Source of the DNA: Bacteroidota bacterium
GTDB taxonomy: Bacteria > Bacteroidota > Bacteroidia > Bacteroidales > VadinHA17
Direction of reading: 5' to 3'
DNA: 64,000 nt
Assembly (NCBI GenBank): GCA_016718875.1
Contig: JADKBL010000058.1
Coordinates: 108,479-172,478 of the forward strand
Made by a program: the position numbers and the translations under genes. The notes beneath the pieces are model-generated. The model made no database searches, had not been told where the DNA came from, and saw only the letters and a list, made by a program, of their open reading frames with translations. Positions 46,283-57,000 of the stretch are shown here, one piece after another (the first letter of the stretch is position 1; each line of letters starts with the position of its first letter).

Positions 46283-47452
46283 TCAACTTTCCTTTTTATA
46301 ATAAGGGTTTAACCATTTATCAATTTTATCGAACAAAAGGTTGAAGAGAGATCGCCTTGAAATAACTATCCTTGCGTTTATGCTCATCCCTTTTCTCAGA
46401 TTAGCCCTGGTACCATCTTTTAGCCGGAGTGTTGTTTTTTCAGGCTTGCATCTGATCCTGAAATAGGCATGTGAGGCTTCATCAACTATCATATCATCTG
46501 ATATTTCTGTAATCTCTGCATCCAATAGTCCCCATTCATTATAGTGCAGGGCATCAATCATTATCCGCACTTTCTGGTCGGGATTAAGAAGTCCTATATC
46601 TCCGGGATTTATAAAACAAGTGGCAATAAGTTCACCCTCAGGTGATATCTCTGCTATAGTCTGGCTCTGTCCTACTACGGTTCCTTCCTGTATATCCATG
46701 CTCTGGATGATCTCTCCTCCTACCGGAGCAATCAGGATCCTGTTATTTAGTTCTTCTTCACAATGCAGAATCTCGGCATGAAGGGTATTCAGATCATTCT
46801 TCCTCTGCATAAGATCTGAATGCCATACAGTTTTATGATATGTAAGTATCCGGTTAAGGTTTTCTTCTTCTGAATTATAACTGAAAAGGCTTTTCTCAAA
46901 TTCCGAATCCGGAATCAGCTTCTTGTCATGAAGAACAATATTCCGGTCATGCTCAGCCTTAAGTCTCTGGTATGTCTGATATTCAATATTACGCAGCTTG
47001 AGCATATTGGAATACTCAATGAAGTATCTGCCGGTCCTAAAAAATGAATGATCGAAAATATTATCAGTATTTTCAATTAGATTTAGTTTTTCAAGGTCAT
47101 AAACAGAGGATTCATTCTCCAAAAGCCTGTTCTTCAGAGCCATTTTTTGGGCCTTTATTGTTTCAGAATCTATTATAAGTAGGGTATCTCCTTTTTCAAC
47201 CTTTACTCCGTTTTTTATATGCGAATAGGAGATTCTCCCATGGAATGGGGTGATAATCTTCTGTTTCTCAATGTCTGACTGGATAAAACCCCTGGTCTGA
47301 ACTGACACATCAACATAAATAAACGGTAATACCGAGATACAGCCAACTACAAACAAAATAATGAGCAGGTAAATTATTTTGCTGCGCGTGGAGATTTTAA
47401 TAAGATAGCTCTCCAGAGTATAATCTGAAAGATTAGAGGGGATTAGTTCCAT
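46283..47452 (-). CDS. HlyD-family membrane fusion protein
   Basis: 389 residues. One N-terminal membrane helix (residues about 29-50, IIYLLIILFVVGCISVLPFI) and a periplasmic part with a biotinyl-lipoyl-like hairpin (HGRISYSHIKNGVKVEKGDT and LIAPVGGEIIQSMDIQEGTV) around a coiled-coil region (residues about 95-225). It would link the C39 exporter to an outer-membrane TolC-type channel, not encoded here. First gene of the operon; a TATATTTG box lies far upstream at 47623-47630 (- strand). Confidence 0.92.
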   Translation of the reverse strand: MELIPSNLSDYTLESYLIKISTRSKIIYLLIILFVVGCISVLPFIYVDVSVQTRGFIQSDIEKQKIITPFHGRISYSHIKNGVKVEKGDTLLIIDSETIKAQKMALKNRLLENESSVYDLEKLNLIENTDNIFDHSFFRTGRYFIEYSNMLKLRNIEYQTYQRLKAEHDRNIVLHDKKLIPDSEFEKSLFSYNSEEENLNRILTYHKTVWHSDLMQRKNDLNTLHAEILHCEEELNNRILIAPVGGEIIQSMDIQEGTVVGQSQTIAEISPEGELIATCFINPGDIGLLNPDQKVRIMIDALHYNEWGLLDAEITEISDDMIVDEASHAYFRIRCKPEKTTLRLKDGTRANLRKGMSINARIVISRRSLFNLLFDKIDKWLNPYYKKES

Positions 47453-47764
47453 AGGACATTTGAGACATATTTGTTATAGCACAATTTCAGATCTCAGGTT
47501 TTCTTTGCAGCACATCCATTCCCTACCCTGATTTTTCCGGCTAAAAAAAAATCAACAGCACTATTAAAATTTGGATCACAAAACGGAAAGAACAGGTTTA
47601 CTTCACATCATACTAACCGCCGCAAATATATCTACATGTCGGAAGTGGCTATTTTGTGACACGAATTTTCAATAAAACTTCTACAAAAAAGCTTATTTAT
47701 ACTCGTTCTAAATATGAACAGGGCTTATATTATTGATTTTGTGATGTTTAATATTTTGACTGCA

Positions 47765-47910
47765 GACAAGGAAGGCGTCAGGCTTCGGGCGACAGGCATG
47801 AGGCCGGACTACCGTCCCGATAGCTATCGGGAACTGATTACCGATTACATTTTTCTCACCACGGAGTGACACGGTCCCGATTTCTCGGGATCACGGAGGA
47901 AACACGGAGG
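47765..47910. repeat. Nested palindromes in the HlyD-ATPase spacer
   Basis: The 18-bp palindrome TCCCGATAGCTATCGGGA recurs at 47815-47832, identical to 20983-21000. A related TCCCGA-TTTC-TCGGGA (47875-47890) interrupts a cacgg...tcacggagg repeat. The rest of 47453-47957 shows no gene. Confidence 0.7.
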
Positions 47911-47957
47911 GAATAATCAACTCCCCCCGCCTTAATTAAGTACAATTATGCAATCAT

Positions 47958-47987
47958 TTTGCATTTTTGTACTTTTTTGTATATTTG
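47958..47987 (+). promoter_or_regulatory. Promoter of the first AAA ATPase gene
   Basis: TTTG (47958-47961), 18 bases, TATATTTG (47980-47987). The start codon follows 5 bases later, again suggesting a very short or absent leader. Confidence 0.5.
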
Positions 47988-47991
47988 TGAT

Positions 47992-49155
47992 ATGATTAAA
48001 AGAATCTTAGAGACCAAAATCAGACTATTGGCAAAAAAATTTCCGGTTGTATCTGTTACAGGTCCCAGGCAGTCAGGGAAGACAACTTTAATAAAATCTA
48101 TGTTCCCTGATTTGAGGTATGAATCATTGGAAGATCCGGATACCCGACTGCTCGCTATTAATGATCCCCGAAAATTCCTGGGATCTGATAAAAAAATGAT
48201 TATTGATGAAATTCAAAGGGTTCCTGAACTCTTTTCATACATTCAGACAATAACGGATAACACTAATATACCCGGGCAATATATAATTTCAGGATCACAA
48301 AGCTTTCTGTTAAACCAACATATTTCACAATCATTATCAGGAAGAGTTGCAATTCTAAATCTAATGCCGCTCAGTTTTTCAGAACTCAGGGATTATTCCA
48401 CCCCAGTAAAGGACTATGAAAAACTTATTTATAATGGTTTTTACCCCCGACTGTACGATAAGGGGATAAATCCGGGTGACTTTTATCCAAACTATATACA
48501 GACTTATATTGAACGTGATGTCCGCTTACTACAAAATATACAGGATTTGTCCCTTTTTGTCCGTTTTTTAAAGTTGTGTGCCGGGAGGACAGGACAGCTG
48601 CTTAACATGAATTCACTTGCTAACGATTGTGGAATCAGTCCCAATACTGCCAAATCATGGATATCTGTTCTGGAAGCAAGCTATGTCATTTTTCTGCTGC
48701 AACCTCATCATAAAAATTATAAAAAACGTATTGTAAAGATGCCAAAGCTGTATTTTATTGATACCGGATTAGCTTCTTCACTACTTGAAATACATTCAGA
48801 AAAACAACTTTCCACACATTTTTTAAGAGGAGCCCTTTTCGAAAATTTTATATTGTCTGAATTAATAAAAAGAAGATATAATGACGGACTAAAAAGCAAT
48901 TGCTACTTCTGGCGCGACAACAAAGGAGTTGAGATTGATTGTATTATTGAAACCGGGAATAAATTGACCCCTGTTGAGATTAAATCAGCTAATACATTTA
49001 ATCAGGATTTCTATAAAAACCTGAATTATTGGAATAAACTATCCGATAATCAGGGAGAAAACTCATTTGTTGTTTATGGCGGTGAAAAATCAGCAGATAC
49101 AAAAGACGGGAAGTTGCTTAGCTGGAGTGATATTTACCAGATTCCCCAGGACTAA
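47992..49155 (+). CDS. AAA ATPase with DUF4143 domain
   Basis: 387 residues from ATG 47992 (MIKRILETKIRLLAKKF). Walker A is VSVTGPRQSGKTTLIKS, Walker B is KMIIDEIQRVPEL, and the C-terminal DUF4143 region (FIDTGLASSLL, then FENFILSEL, NKGVEIDCIIETGNKLTPVE) looks like a nuclease-like fold. Such ATPases are very common and often multi-copy in Bacteroidetes and other anaerobes; their function is unknown. Complete here, and it faces a second, broken member. Confidence 0.88.
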   Translation: MIKRILETKIRLLAKKFPVVSVTGPRQSGKTTLIKSMFPDLRYESLEDPDTRLLAINDPRKFLGSDKKMIIDEIQRVPELFSYIQTITDNTNIPGQYIISGSQSFLLNQHISQSLSGRVAILNLMPLSFSELRDYSTPVKDYEKLIYNGFYPRLYDKGINPGDFYPNYIQTYIERDVRLLQNIQDLSLFVRFLKLCAGRTGQLLNMNSLANDCGISPNTAKSWISVLEASYVIFLLQPHHKNYKKRIVKMPKLYFIDTGLASSLLEIHSEKQLSTHFLRGALFENFILSELIKRRYNDGLKSNCYFWRDNKGVEIDCIIETGNKLTPVEIKSANTFNQDFYKNLNYWNKLSDNQGENSFVVYGGEKSADTKDGKLLSWSDIYQIPQD

Positions 49156-49252
49156 ATTCTGCGCTATTTGTTTAAGACTTTGGGCAACCTACCGATTACT
49201 GATTACTTTTTTTAACCACGGAGTTTCACGGAGGGGACACAGAGGGTTAAAA

Positions 49253-49284
49253 AAGAAAAGCCCGCCGGGATGACGGACTTTCTT
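49253..49284. terminator. Bidirectional terminator between convergent ATPase genes
   Basis: AAGAAAAGCCCG (49253-49264) pairs with CGGACTTTCTT (49274-49284), allowing one bulge and one G-T pair. T-rich flanks on both strands, TTATTT on + and TTTTCTTTTTT on -, fit termination from both sides. Confidence 0.6.
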
Positions 49285-49362
49285 ATTTATAAGACTCTTT
49301 CAAACATTTATCTGCCACCGGACTCGATGAATCGGGCCCATCCCCTGAATGGATTAACCGGT

Positions 49363-50659
49363 TTAGTTTATTATTTGATTTAACCTGTTAATTGCATACA
49401 ATGGTAAATTGATAAGCCATTCCTGTTTTCGGTAATCTGACATTGAAGTTCGTATTGACGCTTGCGGACTGAACTTTTCAACATATACTTTTAAACTCTT
49501 AGCCTGTAAATTTTCTTCGGCCTTAACTTCCAATGGTATTACAATCCCACCTTTCTGAATTATGAAATCTACCTCCGCAGTTGACCTTTCTGCTGACCAA
49601 TAGAAAATTACAAATTCATTGAAACTGTTAAGTTGCTGTAAAACATATTGTTCCGTTAAAGCCCCCTTGAATTCGGAAAAAATTTTATTCCCCTCAAGCA
49701 GTGTCTTGGGATCAATATCTCCCATTGCTGATAATAATCCAATATCTGACAGAAACAGTTTGAAAGAACTCCTGTCTTCATATGCTTTAAGCGGAATTCC
49801 AGGTTTTGAAGCCCGGCAAATCTTATGTATAAGACCGCAATCAATCAGCCACGAAAGTGCAATCTCGTAATCCTTTGCTCTTGATCCTTCCTTGATAATT
49901 CCATAAATAAATTTACGGTTCTCCTTCGCTAATTGAGCAGGAATGGAATTCCACACCATACGAATGCGAGGTACAATTTCCCCCGGAGTATGCTTGGAGA
50001 AATCATGCTCATAGGCATCAAGGATCTGTCTTTGAATATCTCGGACTTCTTTAAAATTGCCGTTCTGACTGAATCTTAAAACAGCTTCAGGCATTCCTCC
50101 AACGTAGAAATACTGACGTAAACGTTCAATATATCTTGTTTTATAAATGGTAATTAACTTCCAATCCCCGCTTTGAAGCAACTCAATAAGTTTTGTTTCT
50201 CCAATTGCCTCTAGAAATTCCATAAATGTCAATGGATATAAATCCAAAAAAATAACTTTTCCGACAGGGAAAGATGATTCAGAATGTAAGGCAACGCCCA
50301 ACAATGATCCTGCAGATATCACATGATATTCAGGTGCATCTTCCTGAAAATATTTCAAAGCTGTAAGAGCTTCGGAATTTCCTGAATTTCATCAAATATT
50401 AATAATGTATTCTCCGGATTTATTGTCTGGCCTGTTTCAGCCTGCAAAGCCAATATGATCCTTTTATGTCAAAATCATCCAAAATAAGGATTTCAATCGC
50501 TTGTTCTGCTCAAAATTCAGGTATACAGTCTGATATAATGAGTCCAAATTTCTTCATCAGCCATGTTTTGCCAACCTGTCTTGCTCCTCTGATAATTAAA
50601 GGCTTCCTGTAAGATGAATTTTTCCAGGTAATTAACTCCGCTAATTTCGTCCTTCTCAT
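49363..50659 (-). pseudogene. Second AAA/DUF4143 ATPase, broken by at least four frameshifts
   Basis: From ATG 50659 (MRRTKLAELITWKNSSYRKP) the order is recognisable: Walker A LIIRGARQVGKTWLMKKFG, the NFEQNKRLKSLF segment, Walker B TLLIFDEIQEIP, then an intact C-terminal frame from 50358 on (KYFQEDAPEYHVISAGSLLG). Frame changes are needed near 50535-50548, 50481-50484, 50462-50465 and 50371-50372; the last three are missing bases in short A or T runs. It may be an intact gene with consensus errors or a decaying copy. Function unknown. Confidence 0.75.
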
Positions 50660-50679
50660 ATAGAATTTTTACAAAAATA

Positions 50680-50732
50680 CACTTTTTCAAATGACTTTAT
50701 GTCATCAGATCACACTTTTTCAAATGACTTTT
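50680..50732 (-). promoter_or_regulatory. Direct repeats at the second ATPase promoter, possible operator
   Basis: The 19-base motif CACTTTTTCAAATGACTTT (50680-50698) recurs at 50713-50731; start-to-start spacing is 33 bases, about three helical turns. The box TATTTTTG on the - strand (50672-50679) overlaps the first copy's end. This looks like an operator or activator-binding site. Inference. Confidence 0.5.
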
Positions 50733-50837
50733 GCATAAAAACCAGATGAGAAACTCCCAGTTTACCGATTACAGATTAATATTTTTTCACCACGGAGACA
50801 CGGAGGGCACGGAGGAACACAGAGGATAGAAAAGAAA

Positions 50838-50857
50838 AGCCCGTCTTACAACGGGCT
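50838..50857 (-). terminator. Intrinsic terminator of the giant surface-protein gene
   Basis: AGCCCGT (50838-50844) and ACGGGCT (50851-50857) form a perfect 7-bp stem with a 6-base loop; on the - strand TTTTCTTTTC follows. It lies about 155 bases after the giant gene's stop. Confidence 0.7.
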
Positions 50858-50887
50858 AATTATTATCAAATTTAATTTCGATCTTCT

Positions 50888-51012
50888 ACCTAAAACCCAC
50901 CCCTGGCCCCTCCAAGGAGGGGAACCTTATAACCCCAGCTTTCTGCCACTGAGCCGTTGTGCCATTGTGCCGTTGTGCCGTTGCTCCTTTGCGCCTTTGC
51001 GCCTTTGAGCCA
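50888..51012. repeat. Mixed dispersed repeats downstream of the giant gene
   Basis: CCCCTCC-AA-GGAGGGG (50911-50926) belongs to the C/G palindrome family; 50949-51012 is a gccgttgtgcc/attgtgcc short-period repeat like 6540-6659. No gene is visible in 50660-51012. Confidence 0.65.
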
Positions 51013-54000
51013 TTAATGCAACAACGTCACATCTCCCACCTTCTTGAACGGCTGGCCATTGGCATACTTCCCTTCCACGTACCAGATATATACTCCCTGG
51101 GTACAGAGCTGCCCTTTATAGTAGCCGTTCCACGGGATGTTTATATCTTCACTCTGGAAGATCAGCACTCCAAGCCTGTTGAAGACCTGCAACTTGTAGT
51201 CAATCACTTTTTCCTTGATTGGCGGGAAGAAGAACCTGTCCTGATTATCCGAATTGATATTCCCGACATCTACACTTTCTTCTCCACTGGTATTAGGTCT
51301 GAAAACAGACGCGAATCTGATTTCTCCGGCCGGTTCAACGGTCACTCCCGGTGAAAGGACAAACTTGTCGGAACAGATGTTACCATTCCCGTTATCCATG
51401 TATGCCCAGAGTGTGACGTCGTATACACCTGCTTCCATATACTTGTGGAACGGTTCTTTCAGTTTCGATGTATCACCATCACCAAATTCCCAGAGGTATG
51501 TAAGTCCTGATGAAGGTGTACTGAGGTTATAGCCCCTTACTTTCTCATCGTTCACAAAGACAAAGGTCGGAGATACTTCGAAGTAAGACCTCGGTGTAGA
51601 GTAAACCTTAACAACCTGTGACTTGGAATCTTTTCCGCCCGGACCTGTTACGGTCAGCTCAACCCTGTAGATACCCGGATCCTGATAAGTGTACTCGGGA
51701 TTCTTCGCGGTAGAAATACTGCCGTCGCCAAAGTCCCATCTGTATGTTGTGCCCGGTACATCTGTGTTGAGAGATGTGTTGTTGATTGAAATTATAAGCG
51801 GTTCACAACCGGATGGTATTGAGTCAAAGGCAGCTTTCGGCGCCGGTGGATTAATTGAGACAATATGCTTAATGCTGTCTGAGCAGTTTGCATTTCTGAC
51901 AACCAGAACAACATCGTAATTACCAAGTGCAGTATAGGTGTGATTCGGATCCTTGTCTGTTGATGTTGTACCATCACCAAACCTCCATAAGTAACTCCAT
52001 GTGCCTGCGTTTGTCTGGTTGGTGAATGCAACCGGATTACCCGAGGGGCTGTAGATCTGTGATGGAGGAACTGCATTGAATTGCGGTTGCGGTACAGGCA
52101 TGACAGTAATTGTCATCGTTGTATCATCCAGACAACTGTAGAAGGATGTTGTTGTCAGTTTCACATTCAGTACCAGAGGTGAACCTGTGAAGTTGGTGTA
52201 AGTATGTGTGGTTGTCTCTGTTGCTGAATAGCCTGTTATGCCATCTCCATATTCCCAGAAGTATTTACTTGCTCCGGGAGCTGTAGTAAAGGTAAGGGGA
52301 CTTCCGCTGCAGACTACTGTATCACTCCTGGTGAACGCAGCATTGATTGCCGGGTACACAGTAATCATTGAAATGTACTCGTCAAAGCAACCACCCGGTG
52401 ACATCACTCTCAATTTCACATTACTGTACTGCAATGATGAAGGAGAGGTGTTCTTAAATGTATGTACAGGATTTGCATTCAGGGAATCGAGAGGTGAACC
52501 ATCACCAAAATTCCACCAGAACTTCGACAAGCCTGTCATATCCTTTGTAAAGGTAACTGTGAGCGGAGTACATCCGTTATCAATATCCTGTGTAAAGGTA
52601 GCATCAGGACTGTCAACCGTTACAGCAACATCATCACTTGCACTACAACCCTTGCTGTCCTTAACAGTATAAGTCAGGTTATATGTACCTGTGATCAGGG
52701 AGTTAAATGTAGGTGACTGAATTGTATAGTTATTCAAAGGACGTACATCACCTGTCCAGCGGTGCTGAGCATAAGGAAGTGTTCCTCCTGAAGGATTACC
52801 GTTGATTACCAAACTGGTGCCTCCGCATGTATTCAGATCTGTTGCAAAGAGAACAACTGGATTGGCATTAACAGTAAGGACAGCACCGGTAGTGTATATT
52901 GTTGTACATGATCCTACCAGTCCAAGACGGTACATGCTGCCATTAAGTGTTACAGGTGCATCAACTATCGAAAGCTGGTTGGTACCTGAACCAACATAAT
53001 TTGCATTATCTGTAATATCTGTCCATGTACCTCCTCCGTTAGTACTCACCTGCCATTGCAGGCCAAGGTAAGCTGTTCCGTTTGCAAGGAATGAAGTACT
53101 TCCATTTTCGCAGATCGCTTTTGCGGCAGGCTGCAGTGTAGGCACAGGAGGATTAGTAACAGACAGTCTTCCAAAGTTGGTATAGAGAGGAACACCGCAT
53201 ATTCCTGTTGCCTTAGCCCTGAATACCCAGTTATTGAATGTTCCCGGGGCACTCGTAATTGTAAGAGTCTTTGTTGTTGACCCGCTGAAGTTAGCATCAT
53301 CGGTCACACTTATGAATCCTGATCCCTTATTTACCTGCCACTGCCATGTTATGGAAGTACCGTCAGCATCAGCTTTCATTACTGTATTCTGTCCGAGACA
53401 GATAGTAGTATCGGAAGGATGTAAGGTGAATTCAGGTGAAGTATTCACTGTAAGTGTGGCTGAAGCTGAAGTTGAAGAAGGTGCGCATCCGGAAACCTCA
53501 ATACGGTATTTGTATCCGTTCATGTCTCTTCCGGCACTCCATATCTGAAGAGTGGATGATGTCTCTCCGGAATATGAGAAACCAGTTACAGGAATGAATC
53601 CGCTGCCTTCGTCCACATACCACTGGTAAGTTATATCATCACCAACAGCAGTTGCATCAAAGTTCACTACTCCGAATTCACAGATAGTTCTGTCAACCGG
53701 TGATACCGTAACTGCAGGCAGACGCTTCACTCTTACAGTCATTGTTCCGACTGTCGTGCTGCACAAACCTGTTGATGTTGCAGTAATTGTGGCATTTCCG
53801 TAGAATGCAGGATCCCAGTTCATAACACCGCTTGCAGAGTTAATTGTACCTGCTGCGGCAGGGGATACTGAATATATTATTGAAGTGCTGTTAGTGGCAG
53901 TTGCCGTATATGTCTCATCAGGTGAATCCTGGCATACTTCAGGTAAGCCTGTTAAGATTGTAGGACCTGTAAGCGGATTAACAGTCACCACAAAGTTTGT

Positions 54001-57000
54001 CGGGCTGCCTGAACATGAATTGGCAGTCGGGGTAACAATGTAAGTTACCGTACCCGGTACAAGACCGGTGTTATAGAGTGTCTGTGCAATCGTTGTTCCG
54101 TTAGAAGGAGTTGCTCCTGTAACACCACCTGTGATTGCGCCGATTGTCCAGCTGAATGTTGCACCTGACACATTGCTTGTAAGAGCTATGCCGGTTGCTG
54201 TTGCGCTGCAAATTGTCAGCGGACTTGCCGATGTAACATTTGGTGTCGGATTAACAGTTACAATTATGTTAGATGTTATACCCGGACAGGAGTTTGCTGT
54301 CGGGGTAACAATATATGTAACAGTTCCGGCAGTCGCTCCAGGGTTGGTAAGAACCTGGGAAATTGTAGCCCCGCTTGTCGCTGTTGCACCAGTAATTCCT
54401 CCTGTAACTGCACCTATAGTCCAGCTGAAGGTAGCACCTGACACACTGCTGTTCAGTGCAATGTTTGTGCTTGTGGCACTGCAGATTGTTGTCGAACCGG
54501 TGTATGTTACATTAGGTGTAGGATTGACAGTAACAATTATGTCAACCGGTGTTCCTGAACATGAACTGGCTGTTGGTGTCACCCTGTAAGTGACAGTACC
54601 TGCAGTAGTTCCCGGATTAACAAGTATCTGAGCAATTGTAGATCCGCCTGAAGCGCTGGCTCCTGATATACCGCCCGTTACTCCTGCAATTGTCCAGCTG
54701 AATGTAGTGCCGGCCACTGTACTTGTAAGTGCAATATTTGTTGTGGCAGCACTGCATATTGTAGTAGGACTTACAGTTGAAACGTTTGGTGTAGGATTGA
54801 CAGTAATTGTAAAGGTCTGTGAAGGACCAGTGCAATTCACCGAACCATTTGCAAAGGTTGGAGTTACAGTAATTGTTGCTACAATTGGTACAATTCCTGC
54901 ATTGACAGCAGTGAAGGCTGCAATGTTACCAACACCAGGAGAGGCAAGTCCTATGCCAGGCGTATCATTAGTCCAGTTGTAGGTAGTAAGGCCACCTGTA
55001 TTTGCAGTGGTGAAATTAATTGCTGTAATATTTGCTCCATTGCAGACAACCTGATCAGCAGGATCGTTGACCTGTGCAGTCGGATTGACTGTTATTGTGA
55101 ATGTCTGAACAGGGCCATCGCAGTCAACCAGGCCATTTGAAAGCCTTGGTGTAACAGTTACGGTTGCAACAACAGGTGAAGTACCCGCATTGGTAGCTGT
55201 AAATGCTGCAATATTACCGCTGCCTGAAGCTGCAAGACCGATACCGGGTGCAGAATTTGTCCAGAGGTATGTAGTGGTACCACCGGTTGCTGTCGTTGTG
55301 AAGGCATATGCTGAAACAGTACCTCCATCGCATACAACCTTATCTGCAGGATCGTCGACCTGTCCTTTCTGGTTCACAGTAATTGTGAAGGTCTGTGTTG
55401 GACCATCGCATGTTACAAGCCCATTTGTGAAATGTGGCGTAACAACTATTGTTGCAACTACCGGAGCCGTTCCAGTATTGACAGCAGAGAAGGCTGAAAT
55501 ATTTCCATTCCCGCTTGCTGCAAGACCTATTGCAGGCAGGTCATTTGTCCATGTATAGGTAGTCGTTCCACCGGTATTCAGAGTATTGAAAGTTACTGCC
55601 GAAGTAAAGGTACCATGGCATACAACCTGATTGACAGGAAGATCAACCTGTCCCGTTGGGTTCACAGTTATTGTGAATGTCTGTGAAGGACCGGTGCATG
55701 TCTTGCCTGCGTTGTCAAATGTTGGTGTAACAACAATGGTGGCAACAAGAGGAGATGTTCCCAGATTAGCTGCCGCAAACGGACCAATATTTCCTGATCC
55801 GATAGCTCCAATCCCGATGCCCGGAGCAGAATTTGTCCAGTCATATGTGGTTGCTCCAACTGTATTGTTTGTGACAAATGTCACTGTTGTATTCTCAGTA
55901 TTACATACCACAAGATTGGCAGGATCATTCACCTGTGCTGTCGGGTTGACAGTTATTGAGAATGTTTTTGACGGGCCGTTGCATGTAACACCTCCATTGG
56001 TATACTGCGGTGTAACTGTTATTGTCGCAACAACCGGTGCAGTTCCATTATTACAGCCGTGAAAGCTGCAATATTACCTGTTCCCATTGCTGCAAGACCT
56101 ATGCTGGTCGCATTGTTGGTCCAGTTGTACGTTGTTGTACCAACAGTATTCAGAGTGCTGAAATTTACTGCAGTTGTCAGATCGCCATTGCACACAACCT
56201 CTGAAGCTATCGCATCAACCTGTGCTGTAGGATTAATTGTTATAGTAAAGCTCTCCGAAGGACCTGTACAAGTAACTGATCCGTTTGTAAATTCAGGAGT
56301 TACAGTTATTGTTGCAACTATTGGTATCGTGCTTGCATTTATTGCAGCAAATGAACCAATATTACCTACTCCTGATGCCACAAGCCCGATGCCTGGTTCA
56401 TCATTTGTCCAGTTGTAAACTGTAGTACCGCCTGTGTTGGCAGTTCCGAAGAATACTCCGGTGGTCATAGCAGCATTGCATACTACCTGATCGGAAGGAT
56501 CATTAACCTGAGCTGTCGGATTCACTGTAATTGTGAATGTCTGTGCAGGACCCGAACAGGATACAGTCATTAGTGAACTGAGGTGTTACAATTATAGTTG
56601 CAACAACAGGAGATGTACCTGTATTTTGTGCATTGAATACCCCAATGTCTCCTGTTCCTGATGCTGCAAGTCCGATTCCGGGTTCAGAATTAGTCAGGAA
56701 TAGAGCATTGCTCCGCCGCTGTTTGTTGTTGTGAAGTTTACTGCGGTTATCGGATCTCCATTGCACACAACCTGGGTTGAAGGATCATCAACTTTAGCTG
56801 TCGGATTGACAGTTATAGTAAATGCAACAGGTGTGCCATCACAGTTGACGCTTCCGTTGTTGAAACGCGGGGTAACAGTGATTGTTGCCACCACCGGTGA
56901 AGTACCTGCATTGACTGCAGTGAAGAACGGTATATTACCTGTTCCTGTAGCAGCCAAGCCAATGCCCGGGGTGTTATTTACCCATGAATAGGATGTTGTA

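Noticed and set aside
47458..47640. Additional double-glycine peptide upstream of HlyD
   Set aside because: Only very short frames (about 13 codons), none with a GG leader pattern.
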